A stretch of DNA of 64,000 nucleotides from JAYQKL01 sp049890195 (lineage in GTDB: Bacteria; Pseudomonadota; Alphaproteobacteria; RS24), in contig JBMHBY010000009.1 of the NCBI GenBank assembly GCA_049890195.1, positions 1 to 64,000 of the forward strand, in the 5' to 3' direction. The translations under genes and the position numbers were made by a program. Below are positions 41,068-49,280 of this stretch, piece by piece. Within the stretch, counting starts at the first letter, position 1; each line of letters begins with the position of its first letter. The notes under the pieces are model-generated. The model searched no databases, had not been told where the DNA came from, and saw nothing but the letters and a program-made list of their open reading frames with translations.

Positions 41068-43371
41068 ATGCCAGCATTTTCTAAAGGTCTGGAACAGGGG
41101 TTGCACAAAGCTCTCGAACTGGCGAATGACCGTAACCATGAGTTTGCGACGCTGGAGCACCTTCTTCTGGCTTTGCTGGATGACACCGAGACCAGAGCTG
41201 TCCTGGATGCCTGTGCCGTTGACATTGCCCAGCTCGAAGAAAGTCTGGCCGAATATATTGATAATGAACTCTCCGGCCTGGTGTCACCTGAGGATGAGGA
41301 CTGCAAGCCGACGGCGGGGTTCCAACGGGTTATCCAACGGGCCGTCATCCATGTGCAATCCTCCGGGCGTGAGGAGGTGACCGGCGCCAATGTGCTCGTG
41401 GCCTTGTTTTCGGAACGTGAAAGCCACGCCACTTTTTTCCTGCAGGAGCAGGACATGACCCGCTATGATGCGGTCAACTTCATCGCCCATGGCATCTCCA
41501 AAAAACCCGGCATGGCCGAGGAGCGGCATGTCGCGGGGGTTGACGATGAGGAGGACACCGCCGGTCTGCAGTCCGGCGAGTCGGCGTTGACGGCCTATTG
41601 CGTCAATCTCAATGAAAAGGCGAAGGACGGGAAGGTTGACCCGTTGATCGGGCGCGCCCGCGAGGTTGAGCGGACCATTCAGATTTTGTGTCGGCGCAAC
41701 AAGAACAACCCCATTCTGGTCGGGGATCCCGGTGTCGGCAAAACCGCCATTGCTGAAGGCTTGGCCCGGAAAATCATTGAAAACGAAGTGCCGGACGTTC
41801 TGCAGGACAACGTGATTTATTCGCTTGATATGGGTGCGCTTGTGGCCGGTACGCGCTACCGCGGTGATTTTGAGGAACGCATCAAACAGATTATGAAAGA
41901 GCTTGAGGATTATCCCGAGGCTGTTCTTTTCATTGATGAAATTCATACAGTCATTGGGGCGGGAGCGACGTCGGGCGGGGCGATGGACGCTTCGAACCTG
42001 CTCAAGCCGGCGCTTCAGAATGGCGGGCTGCGGTGTATCGGGTCCACGACCTACAAGGAATACAGACAGCATTTTGAAAAGGACCGGGCGCTGGCGCGTC
42101 GGTTCCAGAAAATTGACGTCAATGAGCCGAGCCTGGATGACTCAATCAAAATCCTGCGTGGCCTGAAACCTTATTTCGAGACCTTCCACAAGGTGCGTTA
42201 CACCCATGATGCCATCAAAGCGGCTGTGGAACTGTCCTCGCGCTACATGGCCGACCGCAAGCTCCCCGACAAGGCCATTGATGTGATTGATGAGGTCGGC
42301 GCGGCGCAGATGCTTCTGACGCCGTCAAAACGCAAAAAGACCATAGGGGTCAAGGATGTTGAAAACACCATTGCGACGATGGCGCGGATTCCGTCAAAAA
42401 CGGTCAGTAAAAATGACGAAGAGAAGCTGCGCGATTTGGACGTCGGTCTGAAGCGGGTCGTTTTTGGCCAGAATGAGGCGATTGATGCGCTGTCTGCCGC
42501 TATTAAACTTTCACGGGCCGGTTTGCGCGAAGAAAACAAGCCGATAGGCTGTTATCTGTTCTCCGGCCCGACCGGTGTCGGCAAGACCGAGGTCGCCCGG
42601 CAGCTATCCGATATTCTGGGGGTTGAACTGCTGCGTTTTGACATGTCCGAATATATGGAGCGCCATACGGTGTCGCGGATGCTCGGTGCGCCGCCCGGCT
42701 ATGTCGGTTATGATCAGGGCGGACTGTTGACGGACGGTGTGGATCAGCATCCCCATTGTGTCTTGCTGCTCGATGAAATTGAAAAAGCCCATCCAGACAT
42801 GTTCAACATCCTGCTGCAGGTCATGGACAACGGCGCCTTGACGGACAGCAACGGCCGCAAGGTTGATTTCCGCAATGTGATTTTGATCATGACCACCAAT
42901 GCCGGCGCCGCCGACATGGCAAAGCCGCCCATGGGCTTTGGCCGCGAGGTCAGAACCGGTGATGACGAGGAGGCAATCACCAAAATGTTCGCCCCGGAGT
43001 TCCGCAATCGCCTGGATGCGATTGTCCCGTTCGGGCATTTGCCCCCGGAAGTGGTTGCCCGTGTGGTCGAAAAGTTCATCCTGCAGCTGGAGGTCCAGCT
43101 GGCCGACCGCAATGTCATTATTGAACTCAGTCCCGAGGCGGCGCAATGGATTGCCGAGGAGGGCTATGACAAGAATATGGGCGCCCGCCCGCTGGCCCGT
43201 CTGATACAGGAAACCATCAAAAAGCCACTGGCTGACGAAGTGCTGTTCGGCAAACTGAAAAACGGCGGTGTCGTCAAGGTCGGCGTCGGCAAGGACGCAA
43301 AGCTGTCACTGGCCTATGAGCCTCATGACAGCAAGCCCAGCAAAAGCAAAAAGGATAAGGTCAAGGCCTAG
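41068..43371 (+). CDS. clpA: ATP-dependent Clp protease ATP-binding subunit ClpA
   Basis: The 767-residue AAA+ unfoldase has the N-terminal double Clp repeat (HEFATLEHLLLALLDD), first AAA module with GDPGVGKTAIAEGLA and FIDEIHTVIGAGA, and the second with GPTGVGKTEVARQLS and LLLDEIEKAHPDMFNILLQV. A basic tail (KPSKSKKDKVKA) ends it. With ClpP it degrades unfolded and SsrA- or N-degron-tagged proteins. It follows clpS after 4 bases, the usual pair. Confidence 0.97.
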   Translation: MPAFSKGLEQGLHKALELANDRNHEFATLEHLLLALLDDTETRAVLDACAVDIAQLEESLAEYIDNELSGLVSPEDEDCKPTAGFQRVIQRAVIHVQSSGREEVTGANVLVALFSERESHATFFLQEQDMTRYDAVNFIAHGISKKPGMAEERHVAGVDDEEDTAGLQSGESALTAYCVNLNEKAKDGKVDPLIGRAREVERTIQILCRRNKNNPILVGDPGVGKTAIAEGLARKIIENEVPDVLQDNVIYSLDMGALVAGTRYRGDFEERIKQIMKELEDYPEAVLFIDEIHTVIGAGATSGGAMDASNLLKPALQNGGLRCIGSTTYKEYRQHFEKDRALARRFQKIDVNEPSLDDSIKILRGLKPYFETFHKVRYTHDAIKAAVELSSRYMADRKLPDKAIDVIDEVGAAQMLLTPSKRKKTIGVKDVENTIATMARIPSKTVSKNDEEKLRDLDVGLKRVVFGQNEAIDALSAAIKLSRAGLREENKPIGCYLFSGPTGVGKTEVARQLSDILGVELLRFDMSEYMERHTVSRMLGAPPGYVGYDQGGLLTDGVDQHPHCVLLLDEIEKAHPDMFNILLQVMDNGALTDSNGRKVDFRNVILIMTTNAGAADMAKPPMGFGREVRTGDDEEAITKMFAPEFRNRLDAIVPFGHLPPEVVARVVEKFILQLEVQLADRNVIIELSPEAAQWIAEEGYDKNMGARPLARLIQETIKKPLADEVLFGKLKNGGVVKVGVGKDAKLSLAYEPHDSKPSKSKKDKVKA

Positions 43372-43384
43372 TGGATGCGGGCGG

Positions 43385-43810
43385 TCAGCCCAGCGCGGCC
43401 CGGATTTTACCTGCGTGCCTCTCCAGCACGGCCGGATCCTCCATCTCTTTGGCATGAAACCGCATTTCCAACCCCTCATTGCGCGGAATGATGTGGAAAT
43501 GTGTGTGAAAGACCGTCTGACCCGCCGTCGGCCCGTTTAACTGGACAATCTGGATACCCTCCGCCTGCATCGCCTGTTTGACGGCAGGGGCAACAACATG
43601 AACCGTCTTGATCAGGGCGGCGGCATCGGCAGGCGCAATATCAAGCATGTTCACCGACGGGTTTTTCGGAATGACCAGCGTATGCCCGTCACTCTGCGGC
43701 ATGACATCCATGAAAGCCAGCGTCAGATCATCTTCATAGACTTTTATGCAGGGCAGTTCACCGCGCAGGATTTTGGCAAAGATGTTGTCGCGGTCATAAC
43801 TCTCATTCAT
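43385..43810 (-). CDS. HIT-family nucleotide-binding protein
   Basis: The 141-residue protein has the histidine triad in VFHTHFHIIPRNEG near residue 100 and DNIFAKILRGELPCIKVYED at the start, a Hint-like pattern. Such enzymes hydrolyse AMP-lysine or AMP-NH2 type phosphoramidates. It overlaps the GNAT gene upstream by eight bases and ends 13 bases from clpA, so it is the last gene of the RidA-GNAT-HIT operon. Confidence 0.92.
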   Translation of the reverse strand: MNESYDRDNIFAKILRGELPCIKVYEDDLTLAFMDVMPQSDGHTLVIPKNPSVNMLDIAPADAAALIKTVHVVAPAVKQAMQAEGIQIVQLNGPTAGQTVFHTHFHIIPRNEGLEMRFHAKEMEDPAVLERHAGKIRAALG

Positions 43811-44987
43811 GGTTTTGGTCCTGTTGTTTGAACGGGGTATGGGTGCTCAGCAAAGACATGTCATTGTCTACATGCCGGCGTTCCTGTTCAAGATAATTCT
43901 CCACGGCGGTGCGGAAGCCCTCATGCGGAATATGATGCGCGGAATAGGTGCGGGTCGGGACATAGCCCCGGGCCAGCTTGTGCGTACCTTGTGCACCGGC
44001 CTCAACACGCTTGAGACCTTTGGATATGGCGAAGTCAATGGCTTGATAATAGCAGCATTCAAAATGCAGGAAGGGGTGATCCTCCGAACACCCCCAATGG
44101 CGTCCATATAATGTTTCCGAACCGATGAAATTCAGGGCACCGGCAATGTAATGACTGTCGCGTTTTGCCATGATCAGCAGCGTCTTGTCCGCCATGTTGG
44201 CCTGGATGCGGCTGAAGAAATCCCGTTTCAGATAAGGTTCGCCCCATTTGCGGTATCCGGTGTCGAGATAAAAGCCGTAAAAGGCGTCCCAATGCGCTTC
44301 CGTCAAATCATTTCCTGTCACCCATTCAATCTCAATGCCGTTTTCGACCGCTTTTTGACGTTCTTTTTTGAGGTTTTTACGTTTGCGCGAGGCCAGATCC
44401 GCGAGGAAATCATCAAACTTTCTGTACCCCGCATTGAGCCAATGGAACTGCTGGTCCGTGCGCAGCAAAAACCCCTCATCCCCCAGACGGTGCCATTCCT
44501 GCTCGGTCAGGAAATTCAGATGCAGGCTCGACAGGCCAAGTTTTTCGGTCAGATCTGCCGCACCCCGGGCCAAGGCTGAAGTCACCGCATCCATATTGTC
44601 CCCCGGTGCGGTCAAGAGGCGTCTGCCGCTGGCCGGGGTGAAGGGAATGGCGCAGAGCAGCTTCGGGTAATACTCGCCGCCGGCCCGGTGAAAGGCGTCG
44701 GCCCAGCCGTGATCAAAAATATATTCCCCCTGGCTGTGCCCTTTGAGATATAGCGGCATGACGGCGCGCACCTTGCCTGTGCGGGTGTCGGTGACGCTGA
44801 GATGATGTGCTCCCCAGCCCGTTTCCGGCACGGCGGAGCCGCTTTCCTCCAGCGCCCTCAGAAACGCATGATCCAAAAACGGGTTGTAATCCCGATCCGC
44901 GGGATTGGCGCAACGGTTCCACTCCGCCGGGGGGATGGCGGAGATGGTTTGATGGATGTCAAGCTTCCACGGCCCGGCGTCAGTCAC
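43803..44987 (-). CDS. GNAT/FemAB-like acyltransferase (DUF482 type)
   Basis: The 394-residue protein matches the COG3146/DUF482 group: NPFLDHAFLRALEESGSA, MPLYLKGHSQGEYIFDHGWA and KKERQKAVENGIEIEWVTG, then LYGRHWGCSEDHPFLHFECC and GAQGTHKLARGYVPT. The double GNAT-like fold suggests transfer of an amino acid or acyl group, but no substrate is known. It overlaps the RidA gene by eight bases and the HIT gene by eight, a tight operon. Confidence 0.85.
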   Translation of the reverse strand: MTDAGPWKLDIHQTISAIPPAEWNRCANPADRDYNPFLDHAFLRALEESGSAVPETGWGAHHLSVTDTRTGKVRAVMPLYLKGHSQGEYIFDHGWADAFHRAGGEYYPKLLCAIPFTPASGRRLLTAPGDNMDAVTSALARGAADLTEKLGLSSLHLNFLTEQEWHRLGDEGFLLRTDQQFHWLNAGYRKFDDFLADLASRKRKNLKKERQKAVENGIEIEWVTGNDLTEAHWDAFYGFYLDTGYRKWGEPYLKRDFFSRIQANMADKTLLIMAKRDSHYIAGALNFIGSETLYGRHWGCSEDHPFLHFECCYYQAIDFAISKGLKRVEAGAQGTHKLARGYVPTRTYSAHHIPHEGFRTAVENYLEQERRHVDNDMSLLSTHTPFKQQDQNHE

Positions 44988-45450
44988 ACGTCACCTCGAA
45001 CAGCGCGTCAATTTCGACCGCCCAACCCAAGGGCAGGCTGGCCACACCGACAGCGGAGCGCGCATGGCGGCCATTTTCGCCGAGAACAGTACTGATCAGT
45101 TCCGATGCGCCGTTGATGATTTGCGGGTGTTGTGTGAAATCGGGGGTGGCGTTGACAAAACCGTTCAATTTAAGGCATCCGTTCAGACGGCTCCAGTCGC
45201 CGTCAAGTGCCTGTTCAACCTGCGCCAGAATATTGACGGCACATAACCGGGCCGCAGACTGGGCTGTTTCCAAATCAATGTCTGCCCCTGACTTGCCCGA
45301 AATGGCTGTTCCGTCTGCAGCGACCGGCCCCTGACCGGAAACATGCAGCAGACCGGGGCTGAGCCGGAAGGGTGCATAGCTGGCCAAGGCCGGCTTGGGG
45401 GCGGGCAGGGTGAGGCCGAGACGCTTCAGCTTATCGGGTATGTCGCTCAT
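44980..45450 (-). CDS. RidA/YjgF-family protein
   Basis: The 156-residue protein has RLSPGLLHVSGQGPVAADG near residue 30, AARLCAVNILAQVEQAL, and the end GRHARSAVGVASLPLGWAVEID, a RidA-like fold. RidA hydrolyses reactive enamine/imine intermediates from PLP enzymes. This longer subfamily lacks some canonical residues such as the terminal RxxV form, so activity is uncertain. It is the first gene of the operon with the GNAT and HIT genes. Confidence 0.85.
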   Translation of the reverse strand: MSDIPDKLKRLGLTLPAPKPALASYAPFRLSPGLLHVSGQGPVAADGTAISGKSGADIDLETAQSAARLCAVNILAQVEQALDGDWSRLNGCLKLNGFVNATPDFTQHPQIINGASELISTVLGENGRHARSAVGVASLPLGWAVEIDALFEVTCD

Positions 45451-45502
45451 GATACTTCCAAGGTAGTGTGTCCGGCCGGTGCCGGCAAGTCATGGCGGGT
45501 AA

Positions 45503-46783
45503 TCATTTTTCCAGACCGCGGCCTTTGCTGATCGTTCCCAGTCCAAATTTTTTCCGGACCCTGTCAACGGCACGTTCTGCGGAAATCCGTTTGTCCTTGT
45601 CCGGGTCGGCAAGGTCAAACGGGTCGGCAAGCCCACCCTCCGTCAGGCCCGCATAGCCGATGCCGATCAGACGATAAGCCCGCTTGGGCGAGGCGTCGAG
45701 TTCTTTGCGCAGCATGGCCCGTCCATGTTCGAACAGGGTTTGTGCCATTTGCGAAGGGTCGGAGAGTTTGCGGTTGCGGGTCAGGCTTTTGAAATCGGCG
45801 GTCTTGAGTTTCAATACGACGGTTGTGCCGGCCATGTTTTTGTCTTTGCAACGGCGGGACACCTTTTCACACAAATGCCACAGGGTTTTTTCAAGAAATG
45901 CCGGGTCCTGTCTGTCGCGCTCAAAGGTGGTTTCGGAGGAGATGCTTTTGGCCTGGCGGTTTGGGGTGATCAGCCGACTGTCGATGCCGCGTGACAGCCG
46001 TGAGATATGCAGCCCGAATTGTCCGTATCTGCGCATCAAATCCTGTTCATCCATTTTCTGCAACTGGCGGCATTGCGTGATGCCGTCGCGGGCCAGTTTC
46101 TTTTGTGTCTGGCCGCCGACGCCCCACAGTTTCGAAACCGGCAATTCGGCCAGGTATTCCAGGGTCTCCTCAGCGCCGATGACGGTAAACCCGTTCGGCT
46201 TGTCCATGTCGGATGCCAGCTTGGCAAGAAACTTGTTGTGACTGAGGCCGACGGAAACGGTGACGCCGACCTGACGTTTGATCTGTTTGGCCAACCGCGC
46301 CAGTTGTGCCGCCGGAGGCTCCCCGTGCAACCGGACCGTACCGGTCAGGTCCAGAAAGGCCTCATCAATCGAGACAGGCTGCACCAGCGGGGTCAAATCC
46401 TGCATCATTTGACGGATAGTCAAACCCGCCTCCTGGTATTTCTCCATATTGGGTCTGATGACAACGGCATCCGGGCATAGCTGCAGTGCCTTGAACATCG
46501 GCATGGCGGAACGGACGCCCTTGATGCGGGCAATGTAGCAGCAGGTCGAAACCACGCCGCGTCTGCCGCCTCCGATGATGACGGCTTTGTCTTCAAGGGA
46601 GGGGTCGTCGCGCTTTTCGACTGCGGCAAAAAAAGCGTCGCAGTCAATATGGGCGATGGACAGGCGGTTCAATTCCGGATGCGAAAGTTGGCGCGGGCTT
46701 TTGCAGGATGGACACCGGTTCACAGGTGCCGTGGCATACGTCATGCAGTCGCGGCACAAGATGGGGGGTGTCGAAGGGTTCAT
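45503..46783 (-). CDS. dinB: DNA polymerase IV (Y family) with N-terminal cysteine ribbon
   Basis: The 426-residue protein has the Y-family catalytic region IAHIDCDAFFAAVEKRDDPS near residue 43 and VSIDEAFLDLTGTV near 140, then the finger/thumb HhH and a little-finger domain. It copies damaged DNA in error-prone fashion. Before the catalytic core is an extra segment with Cys10-x2-Cys13 and Cys24-x2-Cys27, a likely zinc ribbon not present in E. coli DinB. No classical LexA site was found upstream. Confidence 0.93.
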   Translation of the reverse strand: MNPSTPPILCRDCMTYATAPVNRCPSCKSPRQLSHPELNRLSIAHIDCDAFFAAVEKRDDPSLEDKAVIIGGGRRGVVSTCCYIARIKGVRSAMPMFKALQLCPDAVVIRPNMEKYQEAGLTIRQMMQDLTPLVQPVSIDEAFLDLTGTVRLHGEPPAAQLARLAKQIKRQVGVTVSVGLSHNKFLAKLASDMDKPNGFTVIGAEETLEYLAELPVSKLWGVGGQTQKKLARDGITQCRQLQKMDEQDLMRRYGQFGLHISRLSRGIDSRLITPNRQAKSISSETTFERDRQDPAFLEKTLWHLCEKVSRRCKDKNMAGTTVVLKLKTADFKSLTRNRKLSDPSQMAQTLFEHGRAMLRKELDASPKRAYRLIGIGYAGLTEGGLADPFDLADPDKDKRISAERAVDRVRKKFGLGTISKGRGLEK

Positions 46784-46821
46784 CCGTCTATTCTGCGGCA
46801 GATGCCTGCACTAGCGCAAGT

Positions 46822-47499
46822 TCACTCGGCAAGCTTTTGCAAAATCCATTCCCGCGCCTCCGGCCAGTCATCGATGCGCGCACTGGCTTTTTTTGCTGGG
46901 CCCATCATGGTGCGCAGGCGTTTGTCGGCGATCATGTGGATGCAATGGGTGTCCGGTGCATGTTCGGCAACGCTGTCAATGTTGTGAAAAATGTCATCGA
47001 GGAAAAAGACCGGGGCACTCATGTCAGCTGTGATCCATTTGACGGCCGGTCCTTTGGGGCCGCTGCCGACAATCACAGGATAATCCATGCCGTGACTTTT
47101 GAGATTTTCAATGCGCTGCCGGCGTTGGGCCAGGGGCAGATTGGTCAAAATGATGATCTGGGCGTGCTCGGCCAGCAGGGTCAGGCTGTTGACGGCTTCA
47201 TCAACCGGCCGGAAGTTCAGGGTCTCTGACTCAAAAAATGTGTCAAGCAGATCCGGCATGTTCACGTCAGCCGGGTCGTCAGTCCCCTTATGCTTGATGT
47301 TGCCGTTCAGCTTGAAGCTTTGCAGGTCAATCCACAGCTCCTGTGTGTCCAGATAATGCTCGAACTGCACCATGAACTGCAGCAACACCTCATCCGCATC
47401 GGAGATGATCAAAGGACGGGCAGGGTCGAGCTTCAGTTCTGCGCATTGGCTGATGATGTCCGGTGAAAGGTCTGACACGGTGTAACTCCTTGACAACAA
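46822..47499 (-). CDS. HAD-like hydrolase of unknown function
   Basis: The 225-residue protein has HAD motifs in altered form: ISDADEVLLQF near residue 32 (motif I), IIILTNLPLAQRR (motif II), a Lys in PKGPAVKWI and the acidic pair FLDDIFHNIDS (motif IV). The substrate and role are unknown. It lies between dinB and the DUF3572 gene on the same strand. It could instead be a non-enzymatic HAD-fold protein because motif I lacks the usual DxDGT. Confidence 0.7.
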   Translation of the reverse strand: MLSRSYTVSDLSPDIISQCAELKLDPARPLIISDADEVLLQFMVQFEHYLDTQELWIDLQSFKLNGNIKHKGTDDPADVNMPDLLDTFFESETLNFRPVDEAVNSLTLLAEHAQIIILTNLPLAQRRQRIENLKSHGMDYPVIVGSGPKGPAVKWITADMSAPVFFLDDIFHNIDSVAEHAPDTHCIHMIADKRLRTMMGPAKKASARIDDWPEAREWILQKLAE

Positions 47500-47516
47500 C
47501 CTAGAGCCGCATTCGC

Positions 47517-47795
47517 TTATGTCCAGTGCGGAATGTCCCCGCCCGGCAGGGCTTGGCGTGCCATGGCCGGAAGTTCCTTATCGGTGTCCGTCTCCTCGCA
47601 AAAGGCGATGATCAAATCTTCGTCCGACAGAAAAAAGTCCATCATGCCACCAAGCATTTCAGGGTCGGCGGCATGGGCGATCAAATCAACCGGGTCAATG
47701 CCGGCCAAACGGGCAAAGCGCAACATGGCGTCTTCGTTCTTGGCAATCCATTCAAGGATTTTAAGGGCCAGTATTTCAGCGTCATTTTCGGTCAT
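47517..47795 (-). CDS. DUF3572 family protein
   Basis: The 92-residue acidic protein reads AEILALKILEWIAKNEDAML then FARLAGIDPVDLIAHAADPE and FLSDEDLIIAFCEE, matching DUF3572, a small alphaproteobacterial family of unknown function. It is mostly helical with no catalytic motif. It is followed 17 bases later by the HAD-like gene and preceded by the rpmG terminator. Confidence 0.86.
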   Translation of the reverse strand: MTENDAEILALKILEWIAKNEDAMLRFARLAGIDPVDLIAHAADPEMLGGMMDFFLSDEDLIIAFCEETDTDKELPAMARQALPGGDIPHWT

Positions 47796-47825
47796 GCAGG
47801 CGGGTCCTGATCACGTGAACGGGAC

Positions 47826-47860
47826 AAAAAAAGCCGCCCTCACAACTGAGACCGGCTTTT
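47826..47860 (-). terminator. Rho-independent terminator of rpmG
   Basis: On the minus strand AAAAGCCG...CGGCTTTTTTT forms the outer stem around CTCA...TGAG, followed by a run of seven T. It lies about 19 bases after the rpmG stop. The A-rich other arm means it could also work in the opposite direction. Confidence 0.8.
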
Positions 47861-47878
47861 CCAAGTCATTGGAGAAGG

Positions 47879-48046
47879 CTATTTAATCTTGCCTTCTTTG
47901 AACTCAACATGTTTGCGGGCCACCGGATCATATTTCCGAACCACCATTTTCTCGGTCATGGTGCGGGCATTTTTCTTTGTCACATAGAAAAAACCAGTGC
48001 CGGCAGTGCTTTCGAGCTTGATTTTGACCGTTGTCGGCTTTGCCAT
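47879..48046 (-). CDS. rpmG: 50S ribosomal protein L33, zinc-independent form
   Basis: Translation of the minus strand gives 55 residues beginning MAKPTTVKIKLESTAGTGFF and ending ARKHVEFKEGKIK, which is L33. It has no cysteine, so it is the zinc-independent type. The gene is too short to be picked up easily. It stands alone between a candidate promoter (48080-48107) and a strong terminator (47826-47860), so it is a single-gene unit. Confidence 0.94.
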   Translation of the reverse strand: MAKPTTVKIKLESTAGTGFFYVTKKNARTMTEKMVVRKYDPVARKHVEFKEGKIK

Positions 48047-48079
48047 GGGTATGTCCTCATAAGTTCTGAATGTGGCGTG

Positions 48080-48107
48080 AACCTAACCTTTTTGACGCTG
48101 AAGTCAA
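48080..48107 (-). promoter_or_regulatory. Candidate promoter of rpmG
   Basis: On the minus strand TTGACT (48107-48102) and TAGGTT (48085-48080) are spaced by 16 bases and lie 34 bases before the rpmG ATG. The -35 is strong; the -10 is weak, which is common in Alphaproteobacteria. Confidence 0.45.
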
Positions 48108-48120
48108 GTCTGAAATCAGC

Positions 48121-48882
48121 TTATCGCAGGATTGCGATGTCGGGTTTGCTGTTGGCGGTGCGGAAAAAGAAGGCCGGTTTTTTAAACCGTTCCGGTGTCG
48201 GTACCTGCAGGCGTTTCTCCAACTCCAGCAGGACATAATGGGTGATGGAGGGCAGATCCTTTTTCTTGGCCTCGTCAAAGGTCAGCCAGTGCAGTTCGAG
48301 CAATTCGCCGGTGCCGCCGAGCTTCTTAGGATCATTGAACAATTCCGAGGCTTCAACGCAAAAAAACCGCGTATCAAACCGCCGAGGCCGCAGGGTTGGG
48401 GTGATGGCGCGTCCGACAAAATCGAGGTTACGGATGGACGGGACCGCGCCCTGCGCCAAAAAAGCCGCCCATTCCGGGTTTGATGATGAAAGGGCACCCG
48501 TCCCGGACGAGCCGATGATCAGGCCTGTTTCCTCAAATGTCTCCCGAACTGCGGCAAGCGCCATACCGCGCAGCCGGTTGTCGGTCATGCGGGTGGAGGT
48601 TTTCTGGCGCAGGCGCCTCATGACCGGTGCGCGCAGGGTGTCTTGGGTTTTGAGCCGGGTGTCGCACGGGTCAACCCGACCGCCGGGAAAGACAAATTTA
48701 TTCGGCATGAATTTATGTTTGGCCGAGCGTTTCCCCATCAACACCCGCGGTTTTTTGCGGTTGCTGTCGATGATCACCAAAGTGGCCGCATCAACCGGAC
48801 GGATGTAAGGCAGTTTGGCGTCGAATCCCTCATGGACATCCTTGTTCAGGATTTTCTGTTCGGCTTCGGTTATCTTTTTCAT
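48121..48882 (-). CDS. Nudix-family hydrolase
   Basis: The 253-residue protein has MGKRSAKHKFMPNKFVFPGG near residue 48 and the Nudix core AAVRETFEETGLIIG, followed by WLTFDEAKKKDLPSITHYVL. The first half of the Nudix box is degenerate: the glutamate upstream of RE is replaced, as in the NUDT19-like group. It probably hydrolyses a nucleoside diphosphate derivative such as a CoA ester. The start at 48882 follows GGGGGAGAATTG, one base after the DUF983 stop. Confidence 0.87.
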   Translation of the reverse strand: MKKITEAEQKILNKDVHEGFDAKLPYIRPVDAATLVIIDSNRKKPRVLMGKRSAKHKFMPNKFVFPGGRVDPCDTRLKTQDTLRAPVMRRLRQKTSTRMTDNRLRGMALAAVRETFEETGLIIGSSGTGALSSSNPEWAAFLAQGAVPSIRNLDFVGRAITPTLRPRRFDTRFFCVEASELFNDPKKLGGTGELLELHWLTFDEAKKKDLPSITHYVLLELEKRLQVPTPERFKKPAFFFRTANSKPDIAILR

Positions 48883-48883
48883 G

Positions 48884-49270
48884 TCAATTCTCCCCCTCTG
48901 TTTCAGCATCATTAAAGCCATGCATCCGCAAGGCCCATTGCAGCCCGACCGTTGCCCCTTTTGTGGCCGGCAGGCTGATCAGGCTGGCGATGACTGCGAT
49001 TGTGCTGAACAGGACGATGTGCACCCAGAGCGGCGGCATATAGGCGCGTTCGACAAAATACATGGTCGGAATTATCAAATGGCCAAGAATGAAAATCGTG
49101 AAATAGGGCGGGGCATCATCGGCTTGATGACCGCTGAACACTTCGCCGCAAGCGGTACAGTGGTCGGTCACTTTTAGGTACTTTTCAAATAACGGCCCTT
49201 CGCCGCAGGCCGGACACTTGAATGTCATGCCGCGCCACATGGCCTGCTTGACTTGCCTCTTTTCCCCCAT
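48884..49270 (-). CDS. DUF983 membrane protein with zinc ribbon
   Basis: The 128-residue protein has a zinc ribbon (CPACGEGPLFEKYLKVTDHC and TACGEVFSGHQADDAPPYFT) followed by two hydrophobic helices. This is the DUF983 family of unknown function. It precedes the Nudix gene by one base and follows rnr by 10, so it belongs to the topA-rnr transcript. Confidence 0.9.
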   Translation of the reverse strand: MGEKRQVKQAMWRGMTFKCPACGEGPLFEKYLKVTDHCTACGEVFSGHQADDAPPYFTIFILGHLIIPTMYFVERAYMPPLWVHIVLFSTIAVIASLISLPATKGATVGLQWALRMHGFNDAETEGEN

Positions 49271-49280
49271 TCGTGTGCCC

